64,000 nt of DNA from an uncultured Bacilli bacterium (GCA_934130165.1 CAKOXO010000002.1:248001-312000), one strand, 5' to 3'; counted from the first letter of the stretch, positions 51,121 through 60,307 are shown. Numbers and translations are program-made. Notes: a model not told the origin generated them from the letters alone.

Positions 51121-51876
51121 TTATTTTCCACTTTCTTTTTTATACTTTTTTTCATTTGTATCATTTTTATCAATGAACTTTATATCAATAGCTCCATAAT
51201 CATCAAAGTCTAATTTTAAACTATCAGATAACATCTTATAAATTTCATCATATGTTATTTTTTCTAAGTTCAATAGCGATTCTTTTAATTTCTGATTATC
51301 TATATATTCATTAAGATAGTTCAGATTTCTTAATCTTTTCTTAAAATCTACATTCAATTTCAAGTTATCAAAAGATAATGCATAACAATTATAAGAAACG
51401 TATTCTTTTATACCATCCTTATTTTCTATTTTTTTTGATACAAGTATTTTTTTTCCGGTGTTTCTATCAGTAATAAAATTATACTTAATTTTTTGATCAT
51501 TATAAATTATTCTAAATTGAGAAGGATGATCAACAAAATTTCCAAATGAAAAACTTATTTTTGCCTTTTTACCAGTTTCTAATATATCACAATCAAATGA
51601 CTCCTCATCACTATTATATCCACTTATAATATAAAATCTACTCTTATCCAAACCAAATAATCTTAAATATCTTGGAAATATTTCACTGACTTCATCTAAA
51701 CTTCTTTTTAATGTATTATTATCTAACAAATCTTCTGCTGGACAAGGAATATTATACTTTGTAAAAATACTACTTTTTTTATATGTGCTTTGTATTATTC
51801 CTAACCATTGACCCATTTTTATTTGTAACATTTTATCATCAAAAATTGCTTTAGAATAATTTGTATCACTTTTCAT
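51121..51876 (-). CDS. Hypothetical protein
   Basis: 251 aa from ATG 51876 (GGGGGAG five bases upstream), directly downstream of miaB. Mixed alpha/beta, no TM or signal. Segments: KMGQWLGIIQSTYKKSSIFT, FGLDKSRFYIISGYNSDEES, FDCDILETGKKAKISFSF, SYNCYALSFDNLKLNVDF. Family not recognised. Only 22 bases separate it from miaB, and they are probably co-transcribed. Confidence 0.6.
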   Translation of the reverse strand: MKSDTNYSKAIFDDKMLQIKMGQWLGIIQSTYKKSSIFTKYNIPCPAEDLLDNNTLKRSLDEVSEIFPRYLRLFGLDKSRFYIISGYNSDEESFDCDILETGKKAKISFSFGNFVDHPSQFRIIYNDQKIKYNFITDRNTGKKILVSKKIENKDGIKEYVSYNCYALSFDNLKLNVDFKKRLRNLNYLNEYIDNQKLKESLLNLEKITYDEIYKMLSDSLKLDFDDYGAIDIKFIDKNDTNEKKYKKESGK

Positions 51877-51898
51877 ATTATCTCCCCCTAAATCTATT

Positions 51899-53320
51899 CT
51901 ATTCAACTATTTCACCATTCATACTCCAAGTTTTTACTTCAGTTATTTTAACATTAATTATTTGACCTATATGTTCAGAACTTCCTTTAACATTAACTAA
52001 TTTCATAGTATCAGTATACCCCATCAAATATTTATTATCTTTTTCACTATAACCTTCAATTAATACTGGAACTATTTTATTTAAATATTTATCATTAGCA
52101 AGCTTTGAATATTTATTTACTAGTTCATTTAATTGTTGCAACCTTTTATTCTTTTCTTCCAAACTAACATTATCTTCCATTTTTTCTGCAGGTGTACCAA
52201 CTCTTTTTGAAAAGATAAAAGTAAAAGCAGAATCATATTTACATTTATTAACTACATCAAGTGTTTCTTTAAAATCATTTTCATCCTCACCTGGAAACCC
52301 TACTATAATATCTGTTGTAATAGATGAGTTTGGTATAGCTTTTTTTATTTTATTAAATAATGTTAGGTATTCATCCTTTGTATATCTTCTACCCATAAGT
52401 TTTAAGATTTTATTTGAACCACTTTGTAGCGGTAAATGAATATAAGGCATAATATTTTTATTTTCTTTTATTACTTCAATCATTCTATCAGTAAAATCCC
52501 AAGGATGACTAGTTACAAATCTTATTCTTGGTATATTAGTTTTAGCAACATCTTCCAGTAAATTTTCCATGCCATAGTCTATATCTAAATCTTTACCATA
52601 AGCATTAACATTTTGTCCTAGTAGAGTCACTTCCTTATATCCATCTTCAATTAATTTCTTAACCTCTTTTAATATATATTCTGGTTTTCTACTTCTTTGT
52701 TTTCCTCTAGTATATGGAACTATACAATAAGTACAAAACTTATCACATCCATACATAATGTTAATCCATGCCTTGTATTTAGAATCTCTTTTTACAGGAA
52801 CATTTTCAATAATATCCCCTTCTATACTCATAACTTCTATTTCTAGTTCTTTATTCTTTATAGATTCATGTAGTATTTGTGGCAATCTATGAATATTATG
52901 TGTTCCAAAGACTATATCAACCCATTTATACTTTTCTTTAATCTCTTTAACCACTACTTCTTCTTGAGCCATACATCCACATAATCCTACTACTATATCA
53001 GGTCTCTCAGCTTTTAAATGCTTTAGTCTACCTAACATTCCAAATGCTTTATTATGGGCATTTTCTCTAATAGAGCATGTATTTAATAATATTAAATCAG
53101 CTTTTTCATAATCGAGTGTTTCAGTATATGACATATCTTCAAGTATTGCTTTTATATTTTCACCATCATGCTCATTCATTTGACATCCATATGTTTTTAT
53201 AAAATATTTTTTATTAACACCTAGATTTTTTTCGTAATCATCAACAAAATAGTCATTATCTTTTACTAATACTTTTTTTCTACTTCTCTTTCTTGCTTCA
53301 GTTAAACTTGGCATTATCAT
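51899..53320 (-). CDS. miaB: tRNA-2-methylthio-N6-dimethylallyladenosine synthase MiaB
   Basis: 473 aa, normal length. The N-terminal UPF0004 domain has KYFIKTYGCQMNEHDGENIK, LILLNTCSIRENA and VVGLCGCMAQEE (three Cys for the auxiliary 4Fe-4S cluster). The radical-SAM motif is MYGCDKFCTYCIVPYTRGKQ (C-x3-C-x2-C), followed by RSRKPEYILKEV and LGQNVNAYGKDL. The C-terminal TRAM domain is GYTDTMKLVNVKGS to the end. It methylthiolates A37 of tRNAs reading UNN codons. The GCQMN and TRGKQRSR stretches mark MiaB rather than MtaB/RimO. AAGGATG precedes the ATG; the ATG two codons later is an alternative. Confidence 0.96.
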   Translation of the reverse strand: MIMPSLTEARKRSRKKVLVKDNDYFVDDYEKNLGVNKKYFIKTYGCQMNEHDGENIKAILEDMSYTETLDYEKADLILLNTCSIRENAHNKAFGMLGRLKHLKAERPDIVVGLCGCMAQEEVVVKEIKEKYKWVDIVFGTHNIHRLPQILHESIKNKELEIEVMSIEGDIIENVPVKRDSKYKAWINIMYGCDKFCTYCIVPYTRGKQRSRKPEYILKEVKKLIEDGYKEVTLLGQNVNAYGKDLDIDYGMENLLEDVAKTNIPRIRFVTSHPWDFTDRMIEVIKENKNIMPYIHLPLQSGSNKILKLMGRRYTKDEYLTLFNKIKKAIPNSSITTDIIVGFPGEDENDFKETLDVVNKCKYDSAFTFIFSKRVGTPAEKMEDNVSLEEKNKRLQQLNELVNKYSKLANDKYLNKIVPVLIEGYSEKDNKYLMGYTDTMKLVNVKGSSEHIGQIINVKITEVKTWSMNGEIVE

Positions 53321-53374
53321 AAAAACACATCCTTACATCTCTTAAATCCACTATATTATACCATCATTACAATT

Positions 53375-53405
53375 AAAAAGAAAGTACAATATTTTATACT
53401 TTCTT
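53375..53405 (-). terminator. Terminator of the metal ATPase gene
   Basis: AAGAAAGTA/TACTTTCTT hairpin overlapping the stop region, followed by TTTTT on the minus strand. Confidence 0.65.
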
Positions 53406-55214
53406 AACCATTATTAATAAAGAATTTAAAATTGAAATCATTGTTACACCAACATCTGCGAACACTGCCATCCAAATGGAAGTGGTTTTTAATACTGCTA
53501 ATAATAAAACTATAAACTTAACTAATAAAACAAATGTAATATTTGCTAACATCTTTTGCTTAACTAATCTCGAAATTTTTATCATTTCAGGTAGTTTTTC
53601 TAAATTATCATTCATAATTACGATATCACTATATTCAATAGCAGCATCACTACCTATCATTCCCATTGAAACACCAATATCAGCACATTTCATAACAGGA
53701 GCATCATTCATACCATCACCAATAAATAATGTAGTACCTTCTTTTCTTAACTTTTTAACTTTATTTACTTTATCTATTGGAAGGAGTTCAGCAAAATAAT
53801 TATCCATATCTATACTTTCTGATATTAATTTTACTGATTTAGTATTATCACCTGATAACATCACAAGATTTTTAATACCCATTTCTTTTAATGACGCTAA
53901 AGTCTTTTTAGCATTACTCTTAATTTTGTCAGATACAACTATATATCCTTCTAGCTTTTTATCAATTGCAATATAAGAAACACTACCTATTACTTCTTTT
54001 TCTTCTATAGGAATATTATTTTCCTTCATAAACTTAGCTGTACCTATTAAAATAGATTTGTTATTAATCCTACATCTTATACCACTACCACTTATTTCCT
54101 TATAATTTTTTATATCTTTATTGTCAATCTTTTTATTATAAGATTTTACTATAGCACGAGCTATTGGATGATTCGAAAAACTTTCAGCCTTTGCAGCTAA
54201 CGTTAATAAATCATCTTTAGATAATGTATTACTTTCTATTTTTGTAACTTCAAACACACCTTCTGTAATTGTTCCTGTTTTATCAAAGGCAATATTTTGA
54301 ACATTAACTAACTTATCTAATATATTACTTCCTTTTATTAAGATTCCATTATGACTAGATTTTCCTATTCCACAAAAATATGATAAAGGAATTGAAATAA
54401 CTAAAGCACAAGGACATGATGTTACTAAAAATATTAGTGACTTATATAACCATGTATTAAAATCTTGTTTAAAAATAAGCACAGGGATTATTACCAAAAG
54501 GAATGCTACTACAACTATAATTGGAGTGTAGATTTTAGAAAATTTAGTTATAAACTTTTCAGTTTTTCCTTTTTTGTCATTTGAATTTTCTATTAAGTCT
54601 ATTATTTTATATGCGGTGGAAGTTTCATAAATAGATGTAGATTTTACAGTTAAAATAGAATCCTTATTGATATATCCACTTAATACAGAATCATTTTTCT
54701 TAACAGTTTTTAAAACAGCCTCTCCAGTTAAAGATGATGTATCAACACTACTAACACCATCTATGATAATACCATCTAATGGAACTTTTTCACCGGGTTT
54801 CACTACAAAAATATCATTTATCTCTACTTCTTTTATATCAACCTTTTTTATTTCATTATCTTTTTTTAAATTAACAAAATCACTCTTTAAATCTATTAAG
54901 GAAACAATTTTCTTTTTGGAATTATCAACTGCTAAATCAGATAAATACTCTCCTATTTGGAACAATAATACTACAATTACAGCTTCACTATAACTTTTAA
55001 TAACAAAGGCTCCAATAGTTGCAATAATCATTAATATATTTTCATTAAATATTTCACCTTCTAATATTTCTTTAATAGCATTTATATATAGTTCATAGGA
55101 AACTATAATATAACTTAATACTAAAAAGATTAGCTTATATTTAGGGAATACATAAGATAAGACAAAAAGTATTATCGATAAAATTATTTTTAAGGGTTCA
55201 ATATATTTTTTCAA
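53394..55214 (-). CDS. P1B-type heavy-metal ATPase (Zn/Cd/Pb class)
   Basis: 606 aa from TTG 55214, one base after the CsoR-family stop; an in-frame ATG at 55262 is possible, but the extra residues are just the regulator's codons in another frame. SCPCALVISIPLSYF (metal site in TM6), FDKTGTITEGVF (phosphorylated Asp), SSLTGEAVL (actuator), SFSNHPIARAIV (HP locus), FIGDGMNDAPV (hinge). The last TMs have LLVKFIVLLLAVLK and WMAVFADVGVTMISILN, with the Lys and Asp that define the P1B-2 (Zn2+/Cd2+/Pb2+) class. No N-terminal metal-binding domain. Exports metal under control of the coupled regulator. Confidence 0.93.
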   Translation of the reverse strand: MKKYIEPLKIILSIILFVLSYVFPKYKLIFLVLSYIIVSYELYINAIKEILEGEIFNENILMIIATIGAFVIKSYSEAVIVVLLFQIGEYLSDLAVDNSKKKIVSLIDLKSDFVNLKKDNEIKKVDIKEVEINDIFVVKPGEKVPLDGIIIDGVSSVDTSSLTGEAVLKTVKKNDSVLSGYINKDSILTVKSTSIYETSTAYKIIDLIENSNDKKGKTEKFITKFSKIYTPIIVVVAFLLVIIPVLIFKQDFNTWLYKSLIFLVTSCPCALVISIPLSYFCGIGKSSHNGILIKGSNILDKLVNVQNIAFDKTGTITEGVFEVTKIESNTLSKDDLLTLAAKAESFSNHPIARAIVKSYNKKIDNKDIKNYKEISGSGIRCRINNKSILIGTAKFMKENNIPIEEKEVIGSVSYIAIDKKLEGYIVVSDKIKSNAKKTLASLKEMGIKNLVMLSGDNTKSVKLISESIDMDNYFAELLPIDKVNKVKKLRKEGTTLFIGDGMNDAPVMKCADIGVSMGMIGSDAAIEYSDIVIMNDNLEKLPEMIKISRLVKQKMLANITFVLLVKFIVLLLAVLKTTSIWMAVFADVGVTMISILNSLLIMVKKV

Positions 55215-55215
55215 A

Positions 55216-55515
55216 CTAGACCAACTTTCTAAATAAATCCATAACTTCATCAATGGATTCATAATTTTCTTTTTTTATATCATCAACCATACATGTTTTC
55301 ATATGATTATGTAATAATTCTTGACCTAAACTTTTCAATGATTTAGTAACAGCAGCAATTTGTATTAATAATTCGTCACAGTGTCTATCTTCTGAAATCA
55401 TCTTATTAATCCCCCTAATACTACCTTCAATTCTATTTAATCTTATTGTATATTTTCTTTTTTCATCATTACTCATATGTACTACTTTAGTACACCTATC
55501 TCTTTCTCTTGTCAT
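55216..55515 (-). CDS. CsoR/FrmR-family metal-sensing repressor
   Basis: 99 aa, all-helical DUF156 protein. RLNRIEGSIRGINKMI (conserved first helix), HCDELLIQIAAVTKSLKSLG and HNHMKTCMVDDI. Cys46, His71 and Cys75 have exactly the spacing of the Cu(I) ligands Cys36, His61 and Cys65 of Mycobacterium tuberculosis CsoR. The start has AAGGAGG 5 bases upstream. It sits at the head of the operon with the P-type ATPase, and a GC-rich dyad fills the promoter spacer, so self-regulated metal-responsive derepression is expected. Confidence 0.93.
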   Translation of the reverse strand: MTRERDRCTKVVHMSNDEKRKYTIRLNRIEGSIRGINKMISEDRHCDELLIQIAAVTKSLKSLGQELLHNHMKTCMVDDIKKENYESIDEVMDLFRKLV

Positions 55516-55552
55516 ACATCCTCCTTATTATATATTATATTCGTTCAATGAA

Positions 55553-55581
55553 ATTATATACCCCCTATAGGTATATGTCAA
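55553..55581 (-). promoter_or_regulatory. Consensus promoter with CsoR-type operator in the spacer
   Basis: On the minus strand a perfect TTGACA (55576-55581) and a perfect TATAAT (55553-55558) are 17 bases apart. The spacer holds ATACC-TATA-GGGGGTAT, the C-tract/G-tract dyad with TAT ends recognised by CsoR proteins. Repressor on this dyad would block RNA polymerase. Confidence 0.85.
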
Positions 55582-55587
55582 TATAAA

Positions 55588-55621
55588 TAAAAAAAGATTA
55601 AACTATATAAACAGTTTAATC
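55588..55621 (-). terminator. Terminator of the gene at 55635
   Basis: GATTAAACT/AGTTTAATC stem with a long minus-strand T run. Confidence 0.75.
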
Positions 55622-55634
55622 ATATATTTTACAA

Positions 55635-55943
55635 TTATTTTGTTTTCTTTGTTTTTACAACAATACTGGAATTTTTCATATCATCGCTATTTAATAGTGA
55701 TGCATACATAATTTTCTTTACAGCCTGTGCCTTATTCATTAAGTCTCTATCACTATTTAAATTGTAACTATCCCTTTTATAATCAGAGGCATCTATTAAT
55801 ACATAATTATCGATTCCTTTCAATGATGTAAGTAATTCATCATCAAACAATTTCTGATAATATGGAATATTGTTTTCCATATTTTTTCCAAAACTGTTAG
55901 TTCTGTATCCTAAAAACAAAACTACTTCTTCTATTTTACTCAT
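55635..55943 (-). CDS. Hypothetical protein
   Basis: 102 aa, soluble, mixed alpha/beta; family not recognised. Features: EEVVLFLGYRTNSFGKNMEN at the N-terminus, NYVLIDASDYKRDSYNLNSD in the middle, a basic end KTKKTK. It lies 20 bases downstream of the TSCPD protein gene on the same strand and shares its transcript, ending at a strong terminator. Weak GTTAGG site before the ATG. Confidence 0.6.
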   Translation of the reverse strand: MSKIEEVVLFLGYRTNSFGKNMENNIPYYQKLFDDELLTSLKGIDNYVLIDASDYKRDSYNLNSDRDLMNKAQAVKKIMYASLLNSDDMKNSSIVVKTKKTK

Positions 55944-55963
55944 TTTACCTAACTCCCAACTAA

Positions 55964-56221
55964 TTATTTTTTAGTATCAACAGTAACTTCTTCAATTGCC
56001 TTTGATAATTGGTCAATACAAGAAGTATCCCTAAAACCACATTTTATTCCTTTGCATCTTTTTTGAAATTCATCTATATCCATTCCTTCAACTAAGCTAG
56101 ATATAGCTTTTAAATTTCCATTACATCCACCTGTGTACCTAACATTGTAAATCTTATTATTATCAATGTCAAATTCTATTTCACTAGAACAAGTATTTTT
56201 CGTTTTATATTTGTAATGCAT
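55964..56221 (-). CDS. TSCPD-domain protein (TIGR03905 type)
   Basis: 85 aa. YKTKNTCSSEIEFDIDNNKI, YNVRYTGGCNGNLKAISSLV and GIKCGFRDTSCIDQLSKAIE keep the four Cys and the T-S-C-x-D-Q-L end that give the domain its name (Pro replaced by Ile here). The domain also forms the tail of class II ribonucleotide reductases; stand-alone proteins are of unknown function and probably bind metal. GGAAGTGGG lies before the ATG. Near the nrd operon, though not part of it. Confidence 0.85.
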   Translation of the reverse strand: MHYKYKTKNTCSSEIEFDIDNNKIYNVRYTGGCNGNLKAISSLVEGMDIDEFQKRCKGIKCGFRDTSCIDQLSKAIEEVTVDTKK

Positions 56222-56232
56222 TATCCCACTTC

Positions 56233-57003
56233 CTATATAATTTCAATATCATCATTTTTATTTTGTTTTGATGTTTTTTTAACTTTTTTCTTTGTTTTTT
56301 TATTTTTCACTTTCTTTTTCTTTTTATCTTTTTTCTGCTCAATTTCTTTTATTTCTTTTTCTAATATATTATCAACCTCATCAACGATTTTATCTTTATC
56401 AAATAATGTAACAATTATTAAAATAAGTAAAACAAATGCCATTAATAAAAGAGTAATTACTATATAATTCAAATTTTCTTTCTTAGTTTGTGTTGTATCT
56501 AAGTAAGTATCTGTTAAATACTGTTCAAAATTATCCTCTGTAAGTTCAACTTGATTTTCTATAGGAACAAAGTTTTTAATATTTTTAATTGCCAAAGATT
56601 TGATATTTGAAGATATCTTCACTGGATACCCATATAACCTTAATTTTTCTGGTTTTTCTTCTGTTCTCTCATATGTATAATCTATTATTTTTTTATATTT
56701 ATCATAATCACTATTTTTTATAGCAATTAAATATGTATGCCATTCTAAATCTTCATCCTGTTCAATAACAAAGTGAATTTGTTTATTTTCTTCTTTTATT
56801 ACTGCAAAAGCCTCAGACATTTGAGATACATCTATATATGAGTATTCACCAGTTGATGATACATCTGACCATTTAATTATTTTTCTATCTTTTTCATGTA
56901 GTTTATAGGCACATAAAACTAATACTGAACCTATAACTAAATAAATAAAGCATAATAATATCTTTACAAGTAATCTGAACCTTTTCTTCTTTTTCTTTGC
57001 CAT
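56233..57003 (-). CDS. Membrane protein with Lys-rich cytoplasmic tail
   Basis: 256 aa from ATG 57003 (GAGGGAG eight bases upstream; the GTG before it overlaps that site). N-terminal TM (LLCFIYLVIGSVLVLCAYKL), an extracytoplasmic domain of about 150 residues (WSDVSSTGEYSYIDVSQMSE, LEWHTYLIAIKNSDY), a second TM (YIVITLLLMAFVLLILIIVT), then a tail of about 60 residues that is more than half Lys/Glu (EKEIKEIEQKKDKKKKKVKN). The tail could bind nucleic acid or acidic lipids. Family not recognised. Confidence 0.65.
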   Translation of the reverse strand: MAKKKKKRFRLLVKILLCFIYLVIGSVLVLCAYKLHEKDRKIIKWSDVSSTGEYSYIDVSQMSEAFAVIKEENKQIHFVIEQDEDLEWHTYLIAIKNSDYDKYKKIIDYTYERTEEKPEKLRLYGYPVKISSNIKSLAIKNIKNFVPIENQVELTEDNFEQYLTDTYLDTTQTKKENLNYIVITLLLMAFVLLILIIVTLFDKDKIVDEVDNILEKEIKEIEQKKDKKKKKVKNKKTKKKVKKTSKQNKNDDIEII

Positions 57004-57054
57004 AAGCACTCCCTCATTTTATCCCCTACAGAATCTATTCTAACACATTTAAAA

Positions 57055-57079
57055 GAAAAAAACTACCTATTGGTAGTTT
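57055..57079 (-). terminator. Terminator of the nrdD-nrdG-dut transcript
   Basis: AAACTACC-AATA-GGTAGTTT followed by T run on the minus strand. Confidence 0.75.
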
Positions 57080-57091
57080 ACAATATTATAC

Positions 57092-57553
57092 TTAATTTTT
57101 ACTATCAGTAGAACCAAATCCTCCTGCTCTTACTCCTTCTGCTTTATCATCATCAACAGTTAAATACTTTTGGAAAATAACTTGTCCTATTACATCACCT
57201 TTTTTTACTTCTAAATCTTTATCAGAAAAGTTAAAGTATTGAAAGTAAAAATGTCCTTCATTTGACTCATTATTATAATAATCACTATCAACTATTCCAA
57301 TACTGTTAGCCATTATGAATCCTTTTTTAGGACCACTGCTTCTATTAACAAGCATATAATACTCATCTTCTGCACAATAAGCTTTCAATCCAGTTGGTAT
57401 AAGGGTTGGTTTAGTTCCAAATTTATATGCTGGAATTATAACATCTTCGGCTGCTTCTACATCATATCCAGCAGAAAATTTGGTTTTACGTACTGGTAAA
57501 TTTATTCCCTTATCTTTATATTCCTCTACTATTTCAAATCCTCTTTTTCCCAT
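57092..57553 (-). CDS. dut: dUTP diphosphatase
   Basis: 153 aa. Trimeric dUTPase motifs: 1, TKFSAGYDVEAAEDVIIPAY (with catalytic-site Asp); 2, VNRSSGPKKGF; 3, NSIGIVDSDYYNNESNEGHF, longer than the usual G-x-I-D-x-D-Y-x-G by several residues; 4, GDVIGQVIFQKY; 5, RAGGFGSTD. It removes dUTP and makes dUMP for thymidylate synthesis. Five bases separate it from nrdG, so nucleotide reduction and dUTP clearing are expressed together. The long motif 3 resembles dUTPases of some gut Bacillota and phages. Confidence 0.9.
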   Translation of the reverse strand: MGKRGFEIVEEYKDKGINLPVRKTKFSAGYDVEAAEDVIIPAYKFGTKPTLIPTGLKAYCAEDEYYMLVNRSSGPKKGFIMANSIGIVDSDYYNNESNEGHFYFQYFNFSDKDLEVKKGDVIGQVIFQKYLTVDDDKAEGVRAGGFGSTDSKN

Positions 57554-57558
57554 ATTTT

Positions 57559-58071
57559 TTATATAGTTATTTTATCTTTTGTCTCTTTTAAAATAACTAC
57601 TTCTCCCTTCTTCAAAGTTTTTTTAACATCAATTAATCTCTGATTTGATGATCCTCTAAAATATAGTGTTGGATCATGTAATTCATCCATAAATAACCCA
57701 TCTACTAACACATCAATATATTTAAGAGCCTCTTTATTAAGTAATTTTTCTACATTGTATCCAGTCCATACCCAAACACTTTTTTTGGGATATCTTTTTT
57801 TGAATTCTTCTGAAAGCATTCTAGTTGCTTCTATATTTTTAGGATGCATTGGTTCTCCTCCTAAAATTGATAAACCTTCAACATAATCTTTCTCACATAG
57901 ATCCATTACTTTTTCTACAGTTTCTTCAGTAAATTCCTTACCTCCATTAAAATCATGAGTTTCTGGATTAAAGCAATTTTTACAATTAAATGTACATCCT
58001 TGTAAAAATATTGAAACTCTTATTCCTGGACCATTTGATATATCCATTTTTCTTATTTTATTATATCTCAT
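57559..58071 (-). CDS. nrdG: Anaerobic ribonucleoside-triphosphate reductase activating protein
   Basis: 170 aa. The radical-SAM motif is LQGCTFNCKNCFNPETHDF (C-x3-C-x2-C), preceded by DISNGPGIRVSIFLQGC. GLSILGGEPMHPKNIEAT (G-G-E-P) binds SAM, and VWVWTGYNVEKLL is typical of NrdG. It makes the glycyl radical on NrdD using SAM and a reduced 4Fe-4S cluster. Starts two bases after the nrdD stop; GTAGTT-type weak site, so coupling is likely. Confidence 0.95.
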   Translation of the reverse strand: MRYNKIRKMDISNGPGIRVSIFLQGCTFNCKNCFNPETHDFNGGKEFTEETVEKVMDLCEKDYVEGLSILGGEPMHPKNIEATRMLSEEFKKRYPKKSVWVWTGYNVEKLLNKEALKYIDVLVDGLFMDELHDPTLYFRGSSNQRLIDVKKTLKKGEVVILKETKDKITI

Positions 58072-58073
58072 AA

Positions 58074-60230
58074 CTACTCTGCATCCTTATTATCAATATG
58101 AATAACTCTTTCTTTTATTTCTTGAGTTCTTCCTTTATTCCAGAAATTACTTCCGATATATCCACAAGTACGTCTAGCAACATTTAATTTATCATGATCT
58201 TTATTACCACAATTAGGGCAATACCATTCTAAATCATCATCAATCAATATCTCACCAGTATAGCCACATTCTTGACAATAATCTAGTTTAGTATTTAATT
58301 CTGCATACATAATATTATCATAAATAAATTTAATTACTTCCATTACAACATCTAGATTATTACTTAAATTAGGAGTTTCTATATAACTTATAGCTCCACC
58401 TGGTGACAACTTTTGGAATTCACTTTCTAGCTCCAATTTAGAAAATGCATCAATTTCTTCAAATACTGGTACATGATATGAATTAGTAATATAATCTCTA
58501 TCTGTAATACCTTTAATTACTCCAAAACGTTCTTTCAAGCATTTTGCGAATTTATATGTAGTTGATTCAATAGGAGTTCCATATACACTGTAATCTACTC
58601 TTTCAGCTTCTTTCCACTCTTCACATTTATCAACTAATCTTTGCATTACTTGAAGTCCAAATTCTTTTCCTTTTCCACCATCAGTATGTGAATGTCCAGT
58701 CATAAATTTAACACATTCATAAAGACCTGCATATCCTAATGAAATTGTTGAGTAACCATCATGTAATAATTCATGAATAGATTCTCCTTTTTTTAGACGA
58801 GCAAGTGCTCCATGTTGCCAAAGAATTGGTGCAACGTCTGATGTTACTTTAGATAATCTTTTATGTCTTATTTGTAGTGCTCTATGACATAGTTCAAGTC
58901 TATCATCTAAAATATTCCAAAATAATTCAGGATCTTTATCAGCTGATAAAGCAACATCAACTAGGTTAATTGTAACAACACCTTGGTTAAATCTACCATA
59001 GTATTTTGGTTTACCATCTTTATCAACATATGGAGTTAAAAATGATCTACATCCCATACATGGATAACATTGTCCATCACCATTTGAATCAACCTTTAAT
59101 TCTTTCATAATTTTTTCTGATATATAATCAGGAACCATACGTTTAGCAGTACATTCAGCAGCTAGTTTTGTCAAATAATAGTATTTTCCTTTTTTATTAA
59201 TATTGTCTTCTTCCAAAACGTATAAAAGTTTAGGAAAGGCTGGAGTTATATAAACACCCTTTTCATTTTTCATACCTTGAATTCTTTGTTTTAAAAATTC
59301 TTCTATAAGCATAGCAAGTTCATCTTTATATTTCTTAGTTTCACCTAAATACATACAAACACTTAAGAATGGTGCCTGACCATTAGTTGTAGTCATTGAA
59401 TTAATTTGATATTGGAATGTTTGTACACCATCTGTGATTTCTTTTTTCAAATCTTCTTTAGCATATTTTTCACAATCTTCTTTACTAAATTTACGCTTTT
59501 TATATTTATCAAAATGTCTTTTATAGCTTTCTCTTACAAATGGTGCTAAATGAGTAAGTGTAATTGTACAACCACCATATTGACTTGATGATACTGCGGT
59601 AATAAGTTGTGTAGCAATTGTCATAGCAGTCAAAAATCTATGAGGTTTTTCAATCATTACTCCATTAATATTAGTACCATTTTGTAACATATCTTCAAGA
59701 TTAATTAAATCACAGTTATGTAGAGCATTTTGTGCAAAATAATCAGCATCATGAAAATGAATAATTCCCTCATCATGTGCTTCTACTATATCTTCTGGAA
59801 GTAAAAAACGTCTTGTTATATCAGTACTAGTAATACCTGCTAAATAATCTCTTTGAGTAGTAACAACAGTTGAATTTTTATTAGAATTTTCTGTATTCCA
59901 ATATTCACTTTCTCCTTCTATTAATTCTTTAATAGCTAAATCTGTTGTATTACTTTTCCTTACTAAATCTCTTGTATATCTATATGTAATATATTTCTTA
60001 GCAAGTGCATATTTACCAATAGACATTAATTTCATTTCAATAATATCTTGTATATCTTCAACTAGTATTCTTTTCTTACCTAATTTTTCAATATATTTAA
60101 TAATATTCCTTATTTGAGTAGAAGAAGCTTGATCTTCCTCTTGAACCTCTAAATTTGCTTTATTAACAGCATTTTCAATCTTATCTGGACTATAATCAAC
60201 CATATGTCCATCTCTTTTAATTACTTTCAT
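58074..60230 (-). CDS. nrdD: Anaerobic (class III) ribonucleoside-triphosphate reductase
   Basis: 718 aa from ATG 60230 (AAAGGTAGTG upstream); the frame extends upstream into the divergent promoter, but that part is not conserved. Residues 1-90: ATP-cone (MKVIKRDGHMVDYSPDKIEN). Core: HFHDADYFAQNALHNCDLIN, SSSQYGGCTITLTHLAPF, YPCMGCRSFLTPY, INLVDVAL, YECVKFMTGHSHTDGG. C-terminal zinc ribbon CQECGYTG...CPNCGNKDHD and glycyl-radical loop RRTCGYIGSNFWNKGR. It reduces NTPs to dNTPs without oxygen. The divergent Crp/Fnr-type gene and shared palindrome suggest redox- or nitrosative-responsive control. Confidence 0.97.
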   Translation of the reverse strand: MKVIKRDGHMVDYSPDKIENAVNKANLEVQEEDQASSTQIRNIIKYIEKLGKKRILVEDIQDIIEMKLMSIGKYALAKKYITYRYTRDLVRKSNTTDLAIKELIEGESEYWNTENSNKNSTVVTTQRDYLAGITSTDITRRFLLPEDIVEAHDEGIIHFHDADYFAQNALHNCDLINLEDMLQNGTNINGVMIEKPHRFLTAMTIATQLITAVSSSQYGGCTITLTHLAPFVRESYKRHFDKYKKRKFSKEDCEKYAKEDLKKEITDGVQTFQYQINSMTTTNGQAPFLSVCMYLGETKKYKDELAMLIEEFLKQRIQGMKNEKGVYITPAFPKLLYVLEEDNINKKGKYYYLTKLAAECTAKRMVPDYISEKIMKELKVDSNGDGQCYPCMGCRSFLTPYVDKDGKPKYYGRFNQGVVTINLVDVALSADKDPELFWNILDDRLELCHRALQIRHKRLSKVTSDVAPILWQHGALARLKKGESIHELLHDGYSTISLGYAGLYECVKFMTGHSHTDGGKGKEFGLQVMQRLVDKCEEWKEAERVDYSVYGTPIESTTYKFAKCLKERFGVIKGITDRDYITNSYHVPVFEEIDAFSKLELESEFQKLSPGGAISYIETPNLSNNLDVVMEVIKFIYDNIMYAELNTKLDYCQECGYTGEILIDDDLEWYCPNCGNKDHDKLNVARRTCGYIGSNFWNKGRTQEIKERVIHIDNKDAE

Positions 60231-60291
60231 TTTTTCACTACCTTTCCTACCTTTGACAAAATAAGTATACCAAGAATATAAAAAAATAGAC

Positions 60292-60307
60292 TGTTGCATT
60301 TGCAACA
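60292..60307. promoter_or_regulatory. Crp/Fnr-type operator between nrdD and its divergent regulator
   Basis: TGTTGCA-TT-TGCAACA, seven-base perfect arms. On the minus strand it is centred about 42 bases before the start predicted from a TATACT -10 (60264-60269) that lacks a good -35, the class II activator position. On the plus strand it overlaps the -35 TTGCAA (60300-60305) of a promoter with TAAAAT 17 bases on, so it would repress the regulator's own gene. Confidence 0.65.
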
